This document shows positions 1 through 6,084 of a DNA stretch of 6,499 nt, one piece after another. Position 1 is the stretch's first letter, and each line of letters begins with the position of its first letter. The notes under the pieces were generated by a model. That model had not been told where the DNA came from, made no database searches, and saw nothing but the letters and a program-made list of their open reading frames with translations. Position numbers and translations under genes: made by a program. Source of the stretch: Clostridia bacterium (GTDB taxonomy: Bacteria; Bacillota_E; SLMV01; PUMD01); the NCBI GenBank assembly GCA_003562655.1, contig PWUC01000013.1:1-6499 (forward strand). Reading direction: 5' to 3'.

Positions 1-894
1 CTGGAAGATGGCGAGATTCCGCTCGGGGTTCAGAGTCCGTGTGAGCCCGGCATTGACGATGGGCAGGGAGAACGTGAGCAGCAGTGCCTGTACGGCCAGG
101 GGCCACAGAAATCGCACACAATCCAGTTCTGTGGCAGCAGTTGCGTCGCTGGAAGGTTCTCTTTCATGGATGTGTCTGCGAAGAGGCAGGGCAAACGCGA
201 TGCAGAACAGGGACTCCACAGCCATTCCCGCCACCCATATGACAGCTCCCACCGCGGCGCCCCCCAACAGATCCAATCCGGGAAGGTATGCGGCGAGCAG
301 GAGCATGACGGGCAGGCGGCAGAGCATGGCCCAGGTCATGAGCGAGGTTCTCTTCTGTCGTATCAGGATCGATTGAGACCACGCTCTCGCGAAGTGGACC
401 AGGGGAAGGAACAGGCACAGCCGGACCACAGACAGGATGTCGGTGAAGAGGGACTCACCGGCACCGAGAAGCGTCACGTATACCACGAAGCCCACCGGTG
501 TGAAGGACAGGATTGCGATCCACGCCAGAACGAGCGCTGCCAGTATCAGGGTCACCCGGACAGCGGCTCTCATGCTCTCGCTGTCCGTACTGAAGGCAAC
601 GAGCATCTGACGGGCGACCCACACTGGAGAGGCGAACATGTTGGTGACCGTCTGCCCCAGGGCAAACGCTGCCAGAGCGGACTCCGGGCCTGGCGTGCGC
701 GTCAGGGCTGCGTTGATTATGCTGAAGCTGCTGGCCATGAGCACAGCGGTGACCCCGAGAGGGATCTGGAATCGGAGGATGCCGGCGGCCCGTTCCGTTT
801 CAGCCTCATTCCTACCCACTGGTAGGATGTGCCCGACCATGCCCATGATGGAATCCCCAATCCCGAGCTTCTGACATGACAGATTATATCCCAA
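1..894 (-). CDS. MOP/MATE-superfamily membrane transporter, ANK-like (partial, C-terminus cut by window edge)
   Basis: The frame is open from a TTG at 894 to base 1 (298 codons) with no stop, so the C-terminal half lies outside the window. The start is chosen because AGGAGG sits 6 nt upstream; the alternatives, ATG at 846 or 840, lack a good RBS. The product is very hydrophobic, with helices at roughly 44-64, 76-100, 111-143, 153-169, 190-204 and 209-236, and a seventh beginning near 262. Residues 41-77 and 261-297 align without gaps at 20 of 37 identical positions. Both read RF-x-x-PL, then a helix, then an N-A-x-LTRT core, then a PE and an LA-x-F. This is the two-lobe pseudo-symmetry of MOP flippases and exporters. 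The PLGVT and WPLA...PIVN signatures resemble, from memory, the vertebrate ANKH pyrophosphate/citrate transporter. The superfamily is fairly sure, the ANK branch is inference, and the substrate is unknown. It is probably in the cytoplasmic membrane. Confidence 0.75.
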   Translation of the reverse strand, partial: MGYNLSCQKLGIGDSIMGMVGHILPVGRNEAETERAAGILRFQIPLGVTAVLMASSFSIINAALTRTPGPESALAAFALGQTVTNMFASPVWVARQMLVAFSTDSESMRAAVRVTLILAALVLAWIAILSFTPVGFVVYVTLLGAGESLFTDILSVVRLCLFLPLVHFARAWSQSILIRQKRTSLMTWAMLCRLPVMLLLAAYLPGLDLLGGAAVGAVIWVAGMAVESLFCIAFALPLRRHIHEREPSSDATAATELDCVRFLWPLAVQALLLTFSLPIVNAGLTRTLNPERNLAIFQ

Positions 895-1337
895 CCCGAT
901 CCTCCTCGGTAAGGTGTCCTGCTCATCGGCGATGTGCGGACCTCGCGGGGGCAGATCCTGTAAACATGCCAGCTGGCTTTGGCGGTGCCCGATATCCTGT
1001 AGGGTCAGCGATCCATCATGACCCGGTGGGAATCACCATGAACCCTCTCTTGCGTGCAGCCGGCCGGGCTTTCCCCTGGTCAGCGGCCCCCGTTGTATCG
1101 TGACCGGTGGGCAGGCGAAGGGGCCGCCTCCCCGGGCAGCATGAGCCTGTTCAGAGAATGGGAGGATCCGCGTTGCCGGCAGGCAGACCTCGTCTCATGC
1201 AGGAGAGCGGCGAAGACAACGCCGGCGAGGATTTTACCGAACAGAAAGCGCCCGGCCGACCCACAGCTCTTTTGGACTGCGGGAATCGCGGCCGGGCTGA
1301 CCACGACGTTCTGATCCCGGCCCGGGACGGGTCCGTC
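895..1337. other. Intergenic region without a supportable gene
   Basis: These 443 bp lie between the stop of the DUF2512-like gene and the start of the transporter gene, both on the minus strand. Open frames exist on both strands, as expected at this GC content, but none has a convincing RBS, a recognisable motif or protein-like composition. The transporter frame itself is blocked upstream by a TGA at 1035-1033. The visible structure is a 6-bp inverted repeat TCCCGG/CCGGGA at 1315-1327 and other short GC-rich palindromes. I saw no clear promoter. It could hold a decayed gene, a long leader of the transporter gene or a small RNA. Confidence 0.5.
901..906 (-). promoter_or_regulatory. Ribosome binding site deciding a TTG start (transporter gene)
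   Basis: The minus strand reads AGGAGG here, followed by a 6-nt spacer and the TTG at 894-892. It is the only strong Shine-Dalgarno sequence near the 5' end of the transporter frame, so it favours a TTG start over the internal ATGs at 846 and 840. Confidence 0.7.
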
Positions 1338-1703
1338 TCAACCTTGCCGCTGCTCATCTGCGGCAAGCCGTTGGCGGCCGAGGTACTCGTGGAAGAACCA
1401 CTCCGCTCCGGATATGGCGCCCGCGGTGAAAATCGCATCCCAAATCCCGATGTTGAGAACCGGCCAGACGAGTTGTGATCCCCAGATCACGGCCCAGATC
1501 AGAAAGAAGTCCGCGGCAGTTGCCACGGCATTGCCCCAGGTCGGCAGGATGCCGACGTCGGCGATGAGATAGCTCAGCAGCGCCGCCACCAGGGCGATCA
1601 GCAGGGTCTCACCGAGGGGAATGTAGGCGAGGTTGCGCAGGACCACGATCGAGACCGCGGCGAAGACCACGTATTTTTTCAACGCCACCATAAATACGTC
1701 CAA
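1338..1703 (-). CDS. DUF2512 (YndM-like) small four-helix membrane protein
   Basis: 121 residues with four predicted membrane helices at about 9-25, 31-53, 59-83 and 86-103. Features I associate with the DUF2512 family are a short lysine-bearing N-terminus, the central SYLIADVGILP-type segment at 44-54 with a charged residue inside a helix, a following AT.ADF at 61-66, and a C-terminal EWFFHEYL at 101-108 before a hydrophilic tail. The length fits the usual size. The start is the TTG at 1703 because AGGAGGT lies 6 nt upstream. The first ATG (at 1691) would sit 18 nt from that site and would cost four residues. The family function is not known; in Bacillus the homologue is an uncharacterised membrane protein. 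The gene is divergent from the peptidase gene and 443 bp upstream of the transporter, so an operon with the transporter is doubtful. Confidence 0.82.
   Translation of the reverse strand: MDVFMVALKKYVVFAAVSIVVLRNLAYIPLGETLLIALVAALLSYLIADVGILPTWGNAVATAADFFLIWAVIWGSQLVWPVLNIGIWDAIFTAGAISGAEWFFHEYLGRQRLAADEQRQG
1343..1367 (-). other. Hairpin overlapping the 3' end of the DUF2512-like gene
   Basis: A perfect 8-bp inverted repeat (CTTGCCGC / GCGGCAAG) with a 9-nt loop covers the last codons of the gene, and the stop codon follows 3 nt after the stem. No T-run follows in the direction of transcription, so a classical intrinsic terminator is not supported. A stabilising or weakly terminating 3' structure is possible. 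Confidence 0.4.
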
Positions 1704-1709
1704 GATCCG

Positions 1710-1716
1710 ACCTCCT
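1710..1716 (-). promoter_or_regulatory. Ribosome binding site deciding a TTG start (DUF2512-like gene)
   Basis: AGGAGGT on the minus strand with a 6-nt spacer to the TTG at 1703-1701. This near-perfect match to the 16S anti-Shine-Dalgarno sequence is the reason for preferring TTG over the ATG 12 nt further in. Confidence 0.8.
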
Positions 1717-1776
1717 GAGAAGATGTTTCCCGCGAGCCACGATCCTTATGTGGGATATGGCGACGTAGGTCCCCCG

Positions 1777-1806
1777 GGGAGGGAAGAAGCCTCCCTTCGG
1801 CGAAGG
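1777..1806 (+). other. Two overlapping, mutually exclusive hairpins in the divergent intergenic region
   Basis: GGGAGG (1777-1782) can pair with CCTCCC (1790-1795) around a 7-nt loop. CCTTC (1794-1798) can pair with GAAGG (1802-1806) around a 3-nt loop. The two stems share bases 1794-1795, so only one can form completely. They lie about 65-95 nt before the M14 peptidase start, in the 168-bp gap 1704-1871 between divergent genes. I found no convincing sigma-A promoter for either direction in this gap. A regulatory role is speculative. Confidence 0.35.
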
Positions 1807-1858
1807 TATTGCACAGTTCTTTGGAGCGCGTCCCCCTGCGTCCGCTCACACCAATGAT

Positions 1859-1864
1859 GGAGGT
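1859..1864 (+). promoter_or_regulatory. Ribosome binding site of the M14 peptidase gene
   Basis: GGAGGT followed by a 7-nt spacer and ATG at 1872. It argues against the longer in-frame options: ATGs at 1854 and 1857 immediately before or overlapping this site, and a TTG at 1809. Confidence 0.8.
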
Positions 1865-1871
1865 AGATGCA

Positions 1872-3545
1872 ATGAATGAGCATCCCGAACTGTCTTTCGA
1901 TCACTATGTCACCTACGATGAGATGACCGGGTACCTGCACGGGATCGCAGATCTGTATCCGGATCTGGTGACCCTGTCCAGTATAGGCAAGAGCTATGAG
2001 GGGCGCGAGGTGTGGGCCGTCACCCTGACCAACGAAGAGACCGGTCCCGCCTCGAGCAAGCCGGCCCTTTACTGTGATGGAAATATCCACGCCGGAGAGG
2101 TCACACCCTCCATGGTCCTGCTGTACGCGATCGACCACATGACGCGCGGCTTCGACTGCGATGAGGAGGTGAGCCACCTGCTCAATACCCGGGCCCTATA
2201 CCTGCTGCCCCGCGTCAACCCCGATGGGGCGGAGAAATATCTCACGACTCCCCATCTGCTCCGCAGCAGCGTGCGTCCCTATCCCGACGAGGACGTCCAG
2301 GATCTGCCCGGACTGCACCCCTGCGACGTCGACGGCGACGGCCGGATTCTGACCATGCGGGTGCGGGATGACCATCGCGGCGAGTGGCGCGTCTCGGACC
2401 GGGATCCGCGGGTCATGATTCCGCGTCGCCCGGCCGAGCGCGGGCGCCCCTTCTACCACCTCTACCGGGAGGGAGAAATCCGCGGTGAAGACCTTGAGCC
2501 CTTCGAGGAGAGGGCGGTCCCCTGGGGCCTGGACATCAACCGGAACTTCCCCTCCAACTGGCATCCGGAAGTGGAGGGGGGCGGACCCTATCCGACTTCT
2601 GAACCGGAAGTGAAAAATATCGTCGATTTCATCCTGAGCCACAACAACATCGCGGGCCTGCAGGCCTTTCACACCTATGGAGGCTTCTTCTACCGCAATC
2701 CCTACCAGTATCCCGAAGATGAAATGGATGCCGATGACCTGAGGGCCACCGTGGAGATCGCCCGCGAGGGCGAGGCGGTAACCGGATATACTGACGAGAA
2801 GTCCAACAACTGCTCAACCCTCACGGAATGGGCCTATGAACACCGCGGGATCCTCGGTTACACCACCGAGGTCTGGGACCGCCTGGAGCGGGCCGGCGTC
2901 GGTCGAGTCGAATACCGAAACTGTCACGATCCGGCCCGGCGAGAGGAAATGGAGATCAGCCTCATGCAGTGGAATGACCGGGAGCTCTCCGGTCGAGCCT
3001 TTCACCCGTGGCGATCCTTCGAGCACCCACAGCTGGGCGGGGTGGAGCTGGGAGGCTGGGACCCGAAATTCGCGGTGCAGAATCCTCCGAGGCAGCTCCT
3101 GCATCAGGAATGCCACAAGAACACCCGCTGGATCATGCGTCACGCAGCAGCCCTGCCCCGCATCGTCATAGAGAAGGTTGAGGTCAGGGAGGAGGCACCG
3201 GGCCTGTTCCGCGTCGGGGTGATCGTCGGCAATCACGGCTATCTGCCCGCCTCCGCCTCCAGTAAGGCGCGGGACCTCGGGGTGGTCAAGCAGGACAGGG
3301 TCGAACTCGAGCTGCCCGGGGACGCCGAACTGATCATGGGTGAGCCCCGCCAGGAGCTGGGTTTTCTGGACGGGTTCATGAATGGGCAGAACCTGAGGGG
3401 AACGGGGGCAGCCCGGTCATCGGCGCGCGCAGACTGGCTGGTCAGGGGGCCCCAGAACTCAGAGCTCAGGGTGCTGGCCCGGTCCGAAAGAGGCGGCTGC
3501 GCCAGCCAGGGCATCAGCCTTGTTGACGCCCCCTCCGACGGGTAA
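1872..3545 (+). CDS. M14-family zinc carboxypeptidase, probably cytosolic
   Basis: 557 residues. The M14 metallocarboxypeptidase domain covers about residues 10-345. Zinc ligands are H73 and E76 (in IHAGE) and H267 (in AFHTYGG). N223-R224 in DINRNFP match the substrate-carboxylate Asn-Arg pair, and E333 in YTTEVWD matches the general base E270 of bovine carboxypeptidase A. A segment at about 135-215 inserted in the core carries DVDGDG at 152-157, a DxDxDG loop typical of Ca binding, followed by an MRVRD motif. Residues from about 430 form a beta-rich C-terminal domain with a VGNHGYLPAS motif at 452-461, which I take as an accessory domain. There is no signal peptide or membrane helix, so it probably acts in the cytosol, trimming C-terminal residues from peptides. 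The exact specificity is not readable. It starts at ATG 1872, behind GGAGGT. It is divergent from the DUF2512-like gene, and its downstream neighbours appear to have their own promoter. Confidence 0.9.
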   Translation: MNEHPELSFDHYVTYDEMTGYLHGIADLYPDLVTLSSIGKSYEGREVWAVTLTNEETGPASSKPALYCDGNIHAGEVTPSMVLLYAIDHMTRGFDCDEEVSHLLNTRALYLLPRVNPDGAEKYLTTPHLLRSSVRPYPDEDVQDLPGLHPCDVDGDGRILTMRVRDDHRGEWRVSDRDPRVMIPRRPAERGRPFYHLYREGEIRGEDLEPFEERAVPWGLDINRNFPSNWHPEVEGGGPYPTSEPEVKNIVDFILSHNNIAGLQAFHTYGGFFYRNPYQYPEDEMDADDLRATVEIAREGEAVTGYTDEKSNNCSTLTEWAYEHRGILGYTTEVWDRLERAGVGRVEYRNCHDPARREEMEISLMQWNDRELSGRAFHPWRSFEHPQLGGVELGGWDPKFAVQNPPRQLLHQECHKNTRWIMRHAAALPRIVIEKVEVREEAPGLFRVGVIVGNHGYLPASASSKARDLGVVKQDRVELELPGDAELIMGEPRQELGFLDGFMNGQNLRGTGAARSSARADWLVRGPQNSELRVLARSERGGCASQGISLVDAPSDG

Positions 3546-3551
3546 AATAAT
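3523..3551 (+). promoter_or_regulatory. Sigma-A-type promoter for the carboxyltransferase/cyclo-ligase unit
   Basis: TTGACG at 3523-3528 and AATAAT at 3546-3551 are separated by exactly 17 nt and match the -35/-10 consensus at 10 of 12 positions. The -35 lies in the final codons of the peptidase gene and the -10 directly follows its TAA. The short AT-rich patch stands out in a GC-rich sequence. Transcription would begin near 3558. The call rests on sequence match alone. Confidence 0.55.
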
Positions 3552-3616
3552 ACTGTATGTCCAGCAGCTGAGGGTTGTGACTGCGAGCAGCCCGGACGGG
3601 GCCGGTGAGGCGGCAA

Positions 3617-3656
3617 GATCCCGGCCGCGGCGGGCGGGCATCCTGCCGGCCGGATC
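3617..3656 (+). other. Strong GC-rich hairpin in the carboxyltransferase leader
   Basis: The outer arms pair as GATCCGGCC with GGCCGGATC, with one extra C bulged on the left arm. After a 2-nt GC bulge, GGCGGG (3629-3634) pairs with CCTGCC (3642-3647), including one G-T pair, around a 7-nt loop. The total is 15 base pairs over 40 nt. No T-run follows, so it is not a standard intrinsic terminator. It could end peptidase transcripts, act as an attenuator, or stabilise or process the mRNA. Confidence 0.5.
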
Positions 3657-3780
3657 GCCCACTGACGCAGGGCAGGTCAGGTTGTCACTGCCGCGGTGCA
3701 GCGCGGGTGCGGCTTCTCGGGGCTTGCTGTTTTGATCGGTCTATTGCTGTCCCTACACATCATCTCGTGGGGGAAATGAT

Positions 3781-3788
3781 GGGGAGGT
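3781..3788 (+). promoter_or_regulatory. Ribosome binding site deciding a TTG start (carboxyltransferase gene)
   Basis: GGGGAGGT is followed by a 6-nt spacer and TTG at 3795. The nearby ATGs at 3776 and 3779 are in a different frame, so TTG is the only start that fits both frame and RBS. Confidence 0.8.
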
Positions 3789-3794
3789 ATATCT

Positions 3795-5348
3795 TTGAAC
3801 GGTTCCCTTCTCGATGAGCTAAGACGGAGGAAAGAGCGTCTGAAGGCAGGCGGGGGCAAGGACAGGACCGCCCGGCAGCACGGGCGCGGAAAGTACACCG
3901 CCCGCGAGCGGCTGGACCTTCTTCTGGACCCGGGCAGCTTCTGTGAAATCGGGGCCTTCATCCAGTCCCGGGGCCAGGACTTCGGAATGGCCGGGCGGGA
4001 CGTACCGGCCGATGCAGTGGTGACCGGGTATGGCAGGGTGAACGGGCGGCCCATCTACACATTCTCGCAGGACTTCACCACCATGGGGGGGTCGCTGGGG
4101 GAGATGCACGCCCAGAAGATCTGCCGGGTCATGGATCTTGCCCTTCAGAACGGCTGTCCTTTCGTGGGGATCAACGACTCGGGCGGTGCGCGAATCCAGG
4201 AGGGCATAGACGCCCTCAATGGATATGGTGAGATATTCCGCCGCAATACCGCGGCGTCCGGTGTGATTCCGCAGATATCGGTTATCGCCGGTCCCTGCGC
4301 CGGGGGAGCTTCCTATTCACCGGCTCTCACCGACCTGGTATTGATGGTGGAGCCTTCGGCCATGCTCTTCATAACCGGACCCGCGGTGATAAAATCCGTC
4401 ACCGGCGAGGACGTTGATGCGCGCGAGCTCGGAGGAGCCGCCGCCCACGCAAAAAAGAGCGGCGTAGCCCACCTGACCTATCCCGATGAGGACATCCTCT
4501 TTGCCGAGCTGCGCTGGCTCCTGGCCCTTCTGCCCTCCAACAACCGGGAGATGCCGCCACAGGTCGCCGGAAACCCGCCGGCCCTGGAGGGGCATCACCT
4601 GGCATCGGTGATGCCCGAGTCTCACAGAAAGGGGTATGACATCGAGAAGGTGATCCTGGCGATCGTGGACGAGGGAACCTACCTGCCCATCCAGCCCGAG
4701 TTCGCCACCAATGCCGTCGTGGGGCTGGGTCGGCTGAACGGTCGCGTGGTCGGTCTGGTGGCAAACCAGCCGCGGTTTCTGGCCGGCTGCCTGGACATTG
4801 ACTCCTCTGACAAGATCGCCCGCCACGTCCGGTTCTGTGATGCCTTCAACATCCCCCTCGTCACCCTCGTTGACACGCCCGGGTACCTGCCTGGAATCAA
4901 CCAGGAGCACGGCGGAATCATCCGTCACGGGGCCAAGGTGCTCTACGCCTACTCTGAGGCCGATGTGCCCAAGATCTCGGTGGTGCTGCGCAAGGCCTAC
5001 GGGGGCGCCTACCTGGCAATGTCCAGCCGGTCTCTGGGGGCGGACATGACACTGGCCTGGCCCACGGCGGAAATCGCGGTCATGGGGCCCGAGGGCGCCT
5101 GCAACGTGGTGTTCCGCCGGGAGATTGCTGAAGCAGAGGATCCCGAACAGATGCGCAGGGAGAAGATTCAGCAGTACCGCGAGAAGTTCGCCAATCCCTA
5201 TGTCGCTGCGGCCCGGGGGTACGTTGACGCGGTGATTGATCCGACCAGGACCCGGGAGGAACTGGATTCTGCCCTGGAGGCCCTCGCGTCAAAGGAGCGC
5301 AGCACCGGGCGCCGGAGGGAGAAGCCCCATGGCAACATCCCCCTCTGA
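3795..5348 (+). CDS. Biotin-dependent acyl-CoA carboxyltransferase subunit (propionyl-CoA carboxylase beta / methylmalonyl-CoA decarboxylase alpha type)
   Basis: 517 residues, full length for the family. The protein transfers a carboxyl group between carboxybiotin and an acyl-CoA such as propionyl-CoA/methylmalonyl-CoA. The two crotonase-like halves are visible. The N-terminal half carries YTARERLDLLLD at 34-45, NDSGGARIQEG at 127-137 and the oxyanion loop GPCAGGASY at 166-174. The C-terminal half carries VDTPGYLPG at 359-367, the second oxyanion loop RKAYGGAYLAM at 399-409, GADMTLAWPTAEIAVMGPEGA at 415-435 and the usual HGNIPL tail. D417 in GAD appears to be the position where Asp goes with propionyl-CoA rather than acetyl-CoA preference (inferred from the Streptomyces PccB numbering). 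The TTG start follows GGGGAGGT. No biotin carrier, biotin carboxylase or sodium-pump subunit lies in the window, so carboxylase, decarboxylase (mmdA) and transcarboxylase 12S roles cannot be separated. It is soluble and probably hexameric. It overlaps the next gene by 20 nt. Confidence 0.93.
   Translation: MNGSLLDELRRRKERLKAGGGKDRTARQHGRGKYTARERLDLLLDPGSFCEIGAFIQSRGQDFGMAGRDVPADAVVTGYGRVNGRPIYTFSQDFTTMGGSLGEMHAQKICRVMDLALQNGCPFVGINDSGGARIQEGIDALNGYGEIFRRNTAASGVIPQISVIAGPCAGGASYSPALTDLVLMVEPSAMLFITGPAVIKSVTGEDVDARELGGAAAHAKKSGVAHLTYPDEDILFAELRWLLALLPSNNREMPPQVAGNPPALEGHHLASVMPESHRKGYDIEKVILAIVDEGTYLPIQPEFATNAVVGLGRLNGRVVGLVANQPRFLAGCLDIDSSDKIARHVRFCDAFNIPLVTLVDTPGYLPGINQEHGGIIRHGAKVLYAYSEADVPKISVVLRKAYGGAYLAMSSRSLGADMTLAWPTAEIAVMGPEGACNVVFRREIAEAEDPEQMRREKIQQYREKFANPYVAAARGYVDAVIDPTRTREELDSALEALASKERSTGRRREKPHGNIPL
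5314..5320 (+). promoter_or_regulatory. Ribosome binding site of the cyclo-ligase gene, inside the carboxyltransferase gene
   Basis: GGAGGGA lies within the carboxyltransferase reading frame, with GGAGG ending 10 nt before ATG 5329. The spacing is a little long. Ribosomes finishing the upstream gene 20 nt further on could re-initiate here. Confidence 0.55.
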
Positions 5349-5967
5349 GGGCGATCCCGGCTGCAGCTGCGGTGAGCCGGGGGGCAAGGAGAGAATACGC
5401 GAGGTCATGCGCCGACGGCGCCGTGCCCTGGACCCCAAAAAGCGGAGGCTCCTGAACAGGGACATTTCCCTGCGGCTCTTCTGCATGCCGGAGTACGAAA
5501 GAGCGACCCAGATCATGTTCTATGCGTCCTTTGCCGGCGAGGTCTGCACCTGGGCCATGATGGGCAGGGCAATGGATGAGGGCAAGAGAGTCTGCCTCCC
5601 GAGGACCGATCCCGTCGCGCGAGGCCTGACCCCGGTCGGGGTCAGGCGGTGTGGGGCGAGGATCGTCAACCTGACCCGGGGGGCGTACGGCATCAGTGAA
5701 CCGACAGGACCCGGAGTTGACCCCGCCTCGCTGGACCTGGTGTGCGTTCCGGCCCTGGCCTACGATCGAGAGGGCTTTCGCGTTGGCTACGGGGGAGGAT
5801 ACTACGACCGCTTCCTGGAGGGCCTGCCCGGCCGGACAGTGACGGTGGGTCTGGGCCACTCCTTCCAGGTGCTTCAGCGGGTGCCGAGAGGCGAACACGA
5901 CCTGCCCGTGGATGTCGTTGTCACAGAAATGGAGGTAATCGACTGCCGCCCGGGTCATGGCAGTTGA
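5329..5967 (+). CDS. 5-formyltetrahydrofolate cyclo-ligase (MTHFS)
   Basis: 212 residues. The enzyme converts 5-formyl-THF with ATP to 5,10-methenyl-THF in cytosolic one-carbon metabolism. In order: the basic N-terminal helix KERIREVMRRRRRALD at 20-35; FYASFAGEV at 64-72; the lysine and strand GKRVCLPRT at 85-93; GISEP at 121-125; DLVCVPALAYD at 136-146; the ATP/phosphate loop GFRVGYGGGYYDRFL at 149-163, the family signature; and HDLPVDVVVTE at 190-200 near the end. The ATG at 5329 is chosen for its RBS and because later starts would remove the basic helix. The in-frame sequence upstream of 5329 is a shadow of the carboxyltransferase gene. The first 19 residues are a non-conserved extension with a Cys-x-Cys. 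The 20-nt overlap with the upstream gene implies co-transcription and coupled translation. The pairing with an acyl-CoA carboxyltransferase is positional; no shared pathway is evident. Confidence 0.93.
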   Translation: MATSPSEGDPGCSCGEPGGKERIREVMRRRRRALDPKKRRLLNRDISLRLFCMPEYERATQIMFYASFAGEVCTWAMMGRAMDEGKRVCLPRTDPVARGLTPVGVRRCGARIVNLTRGAYGISEPTGPGVDPASLDLVCVPALAYDREGFRVGYGGGYYDRFLEGLPGRTVTVGLGHSFQVLQRVPRGEHDLPVDVVVTEMEVIDCRPGHGS

Positions 5968-6021
5968 GTCCTGTGGCCTGAGGCGGGCCCTCGAATACCT
6001 GAGATCCCGGCCCTAACCCGG

Positions 6022-6052
6022 CTTGCCCCGCGGCTCCTGACCGGGGGGCAAG
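6022..6052. terminator. Candidate hairpin terminator between convergent genes
   Basis: CTTGCCCC (6022-6029) pairs perfectly with GGGGCAAG (6045-6052) around a 15-nt loop. It lies 54 nt after the cyclo-ligase stop and 32 nt beyond the stop of the converging membrane-protein gene. It could serve both directions. Neither side has a proper T-run, so intrinsic termination is only moderately supported. Confidence 0.45.
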
Positions 6053-6084
6053 GTGTTGCAAATAACCGTCAGTGTGAATGGTGT

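Larger units (their letters stand above)
3552..3794 (+). other. Long intergenic leader before the carboxyltransferase gene
   Basis: This stretch of about 240 bp has no convincing ORF. If the promoter at 3523-3551 is used, nearly all of it is 5' untranslated mRNA. It contains the strong hairpin at 3617-3656 and ends in a strong RBS. I recognise no known riboswitch or T-box core here. Confidence 0.4.

Noticed and set aside
166..825. 219-residue open frame on the plus strand
   Set aside because: It is antisense to the hydrophobic transporter frame, is rich in Q, H, R, G and E with no motif, and lacks a good RBS. It is a high-GC shadow.
717..926. 69-residue minus-strand frame overlapping the 5' end of the transporter gene
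   Set aside because: It is out of frame with the conserved transporter sequence, and its product shows no helices or motifs.
1315..1327. TCCCGG/CCGGGA inverted repeat as a terminator or operator
   Set aside because: The loop would be 1 nt and no T-run follows; such short GC palindromes are common at this base composition.
1107..1478. 123-residue plus-strand frame crossing the intergenic region into the DUF2512-like gene
   Set aside because: It has no convincing RBS, overlaps the supported minus-strand gene and has non-protein-like composition.
1809..1871. Longer N-terminus for the M14 peptidase from a TTG at 1809 or an ATG at 1854
   Set aside because: GGAGGT at 1859-1864 is correctly spaced only for ATG 1872, and the extra residues look like nothing in the family.
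1704..1871. Divergent sigma-A promoters in the gap between the DUF2512-like and peptidase genes
   Set aside because: AT-rich pieces such as TTATGT and GATATG occur, but none has a -35 match at 16-18 nt on either strand.
4317..4928. 203-residue minus-strand open frame
   Set aside because: It is antisense to the most conserved part of the carboxyltransferase, with no RBS or motif, and is explained by codon bias of the plus strand.
5080..5958. 292-residue minus-strand open frame spanning two genes
   Set aside because: It runs antisense across the carboxyltransferase end and the whole cyclo-ligase gene, both of which carry family signatures on the plus strand.
5957..6016. 19-codon ORF overlapping the cyclo-ligase stop
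   Set aside because: It starts at ATG 5957 without a clear RBS, is too short and has no recognisable features; chance is sufficient.
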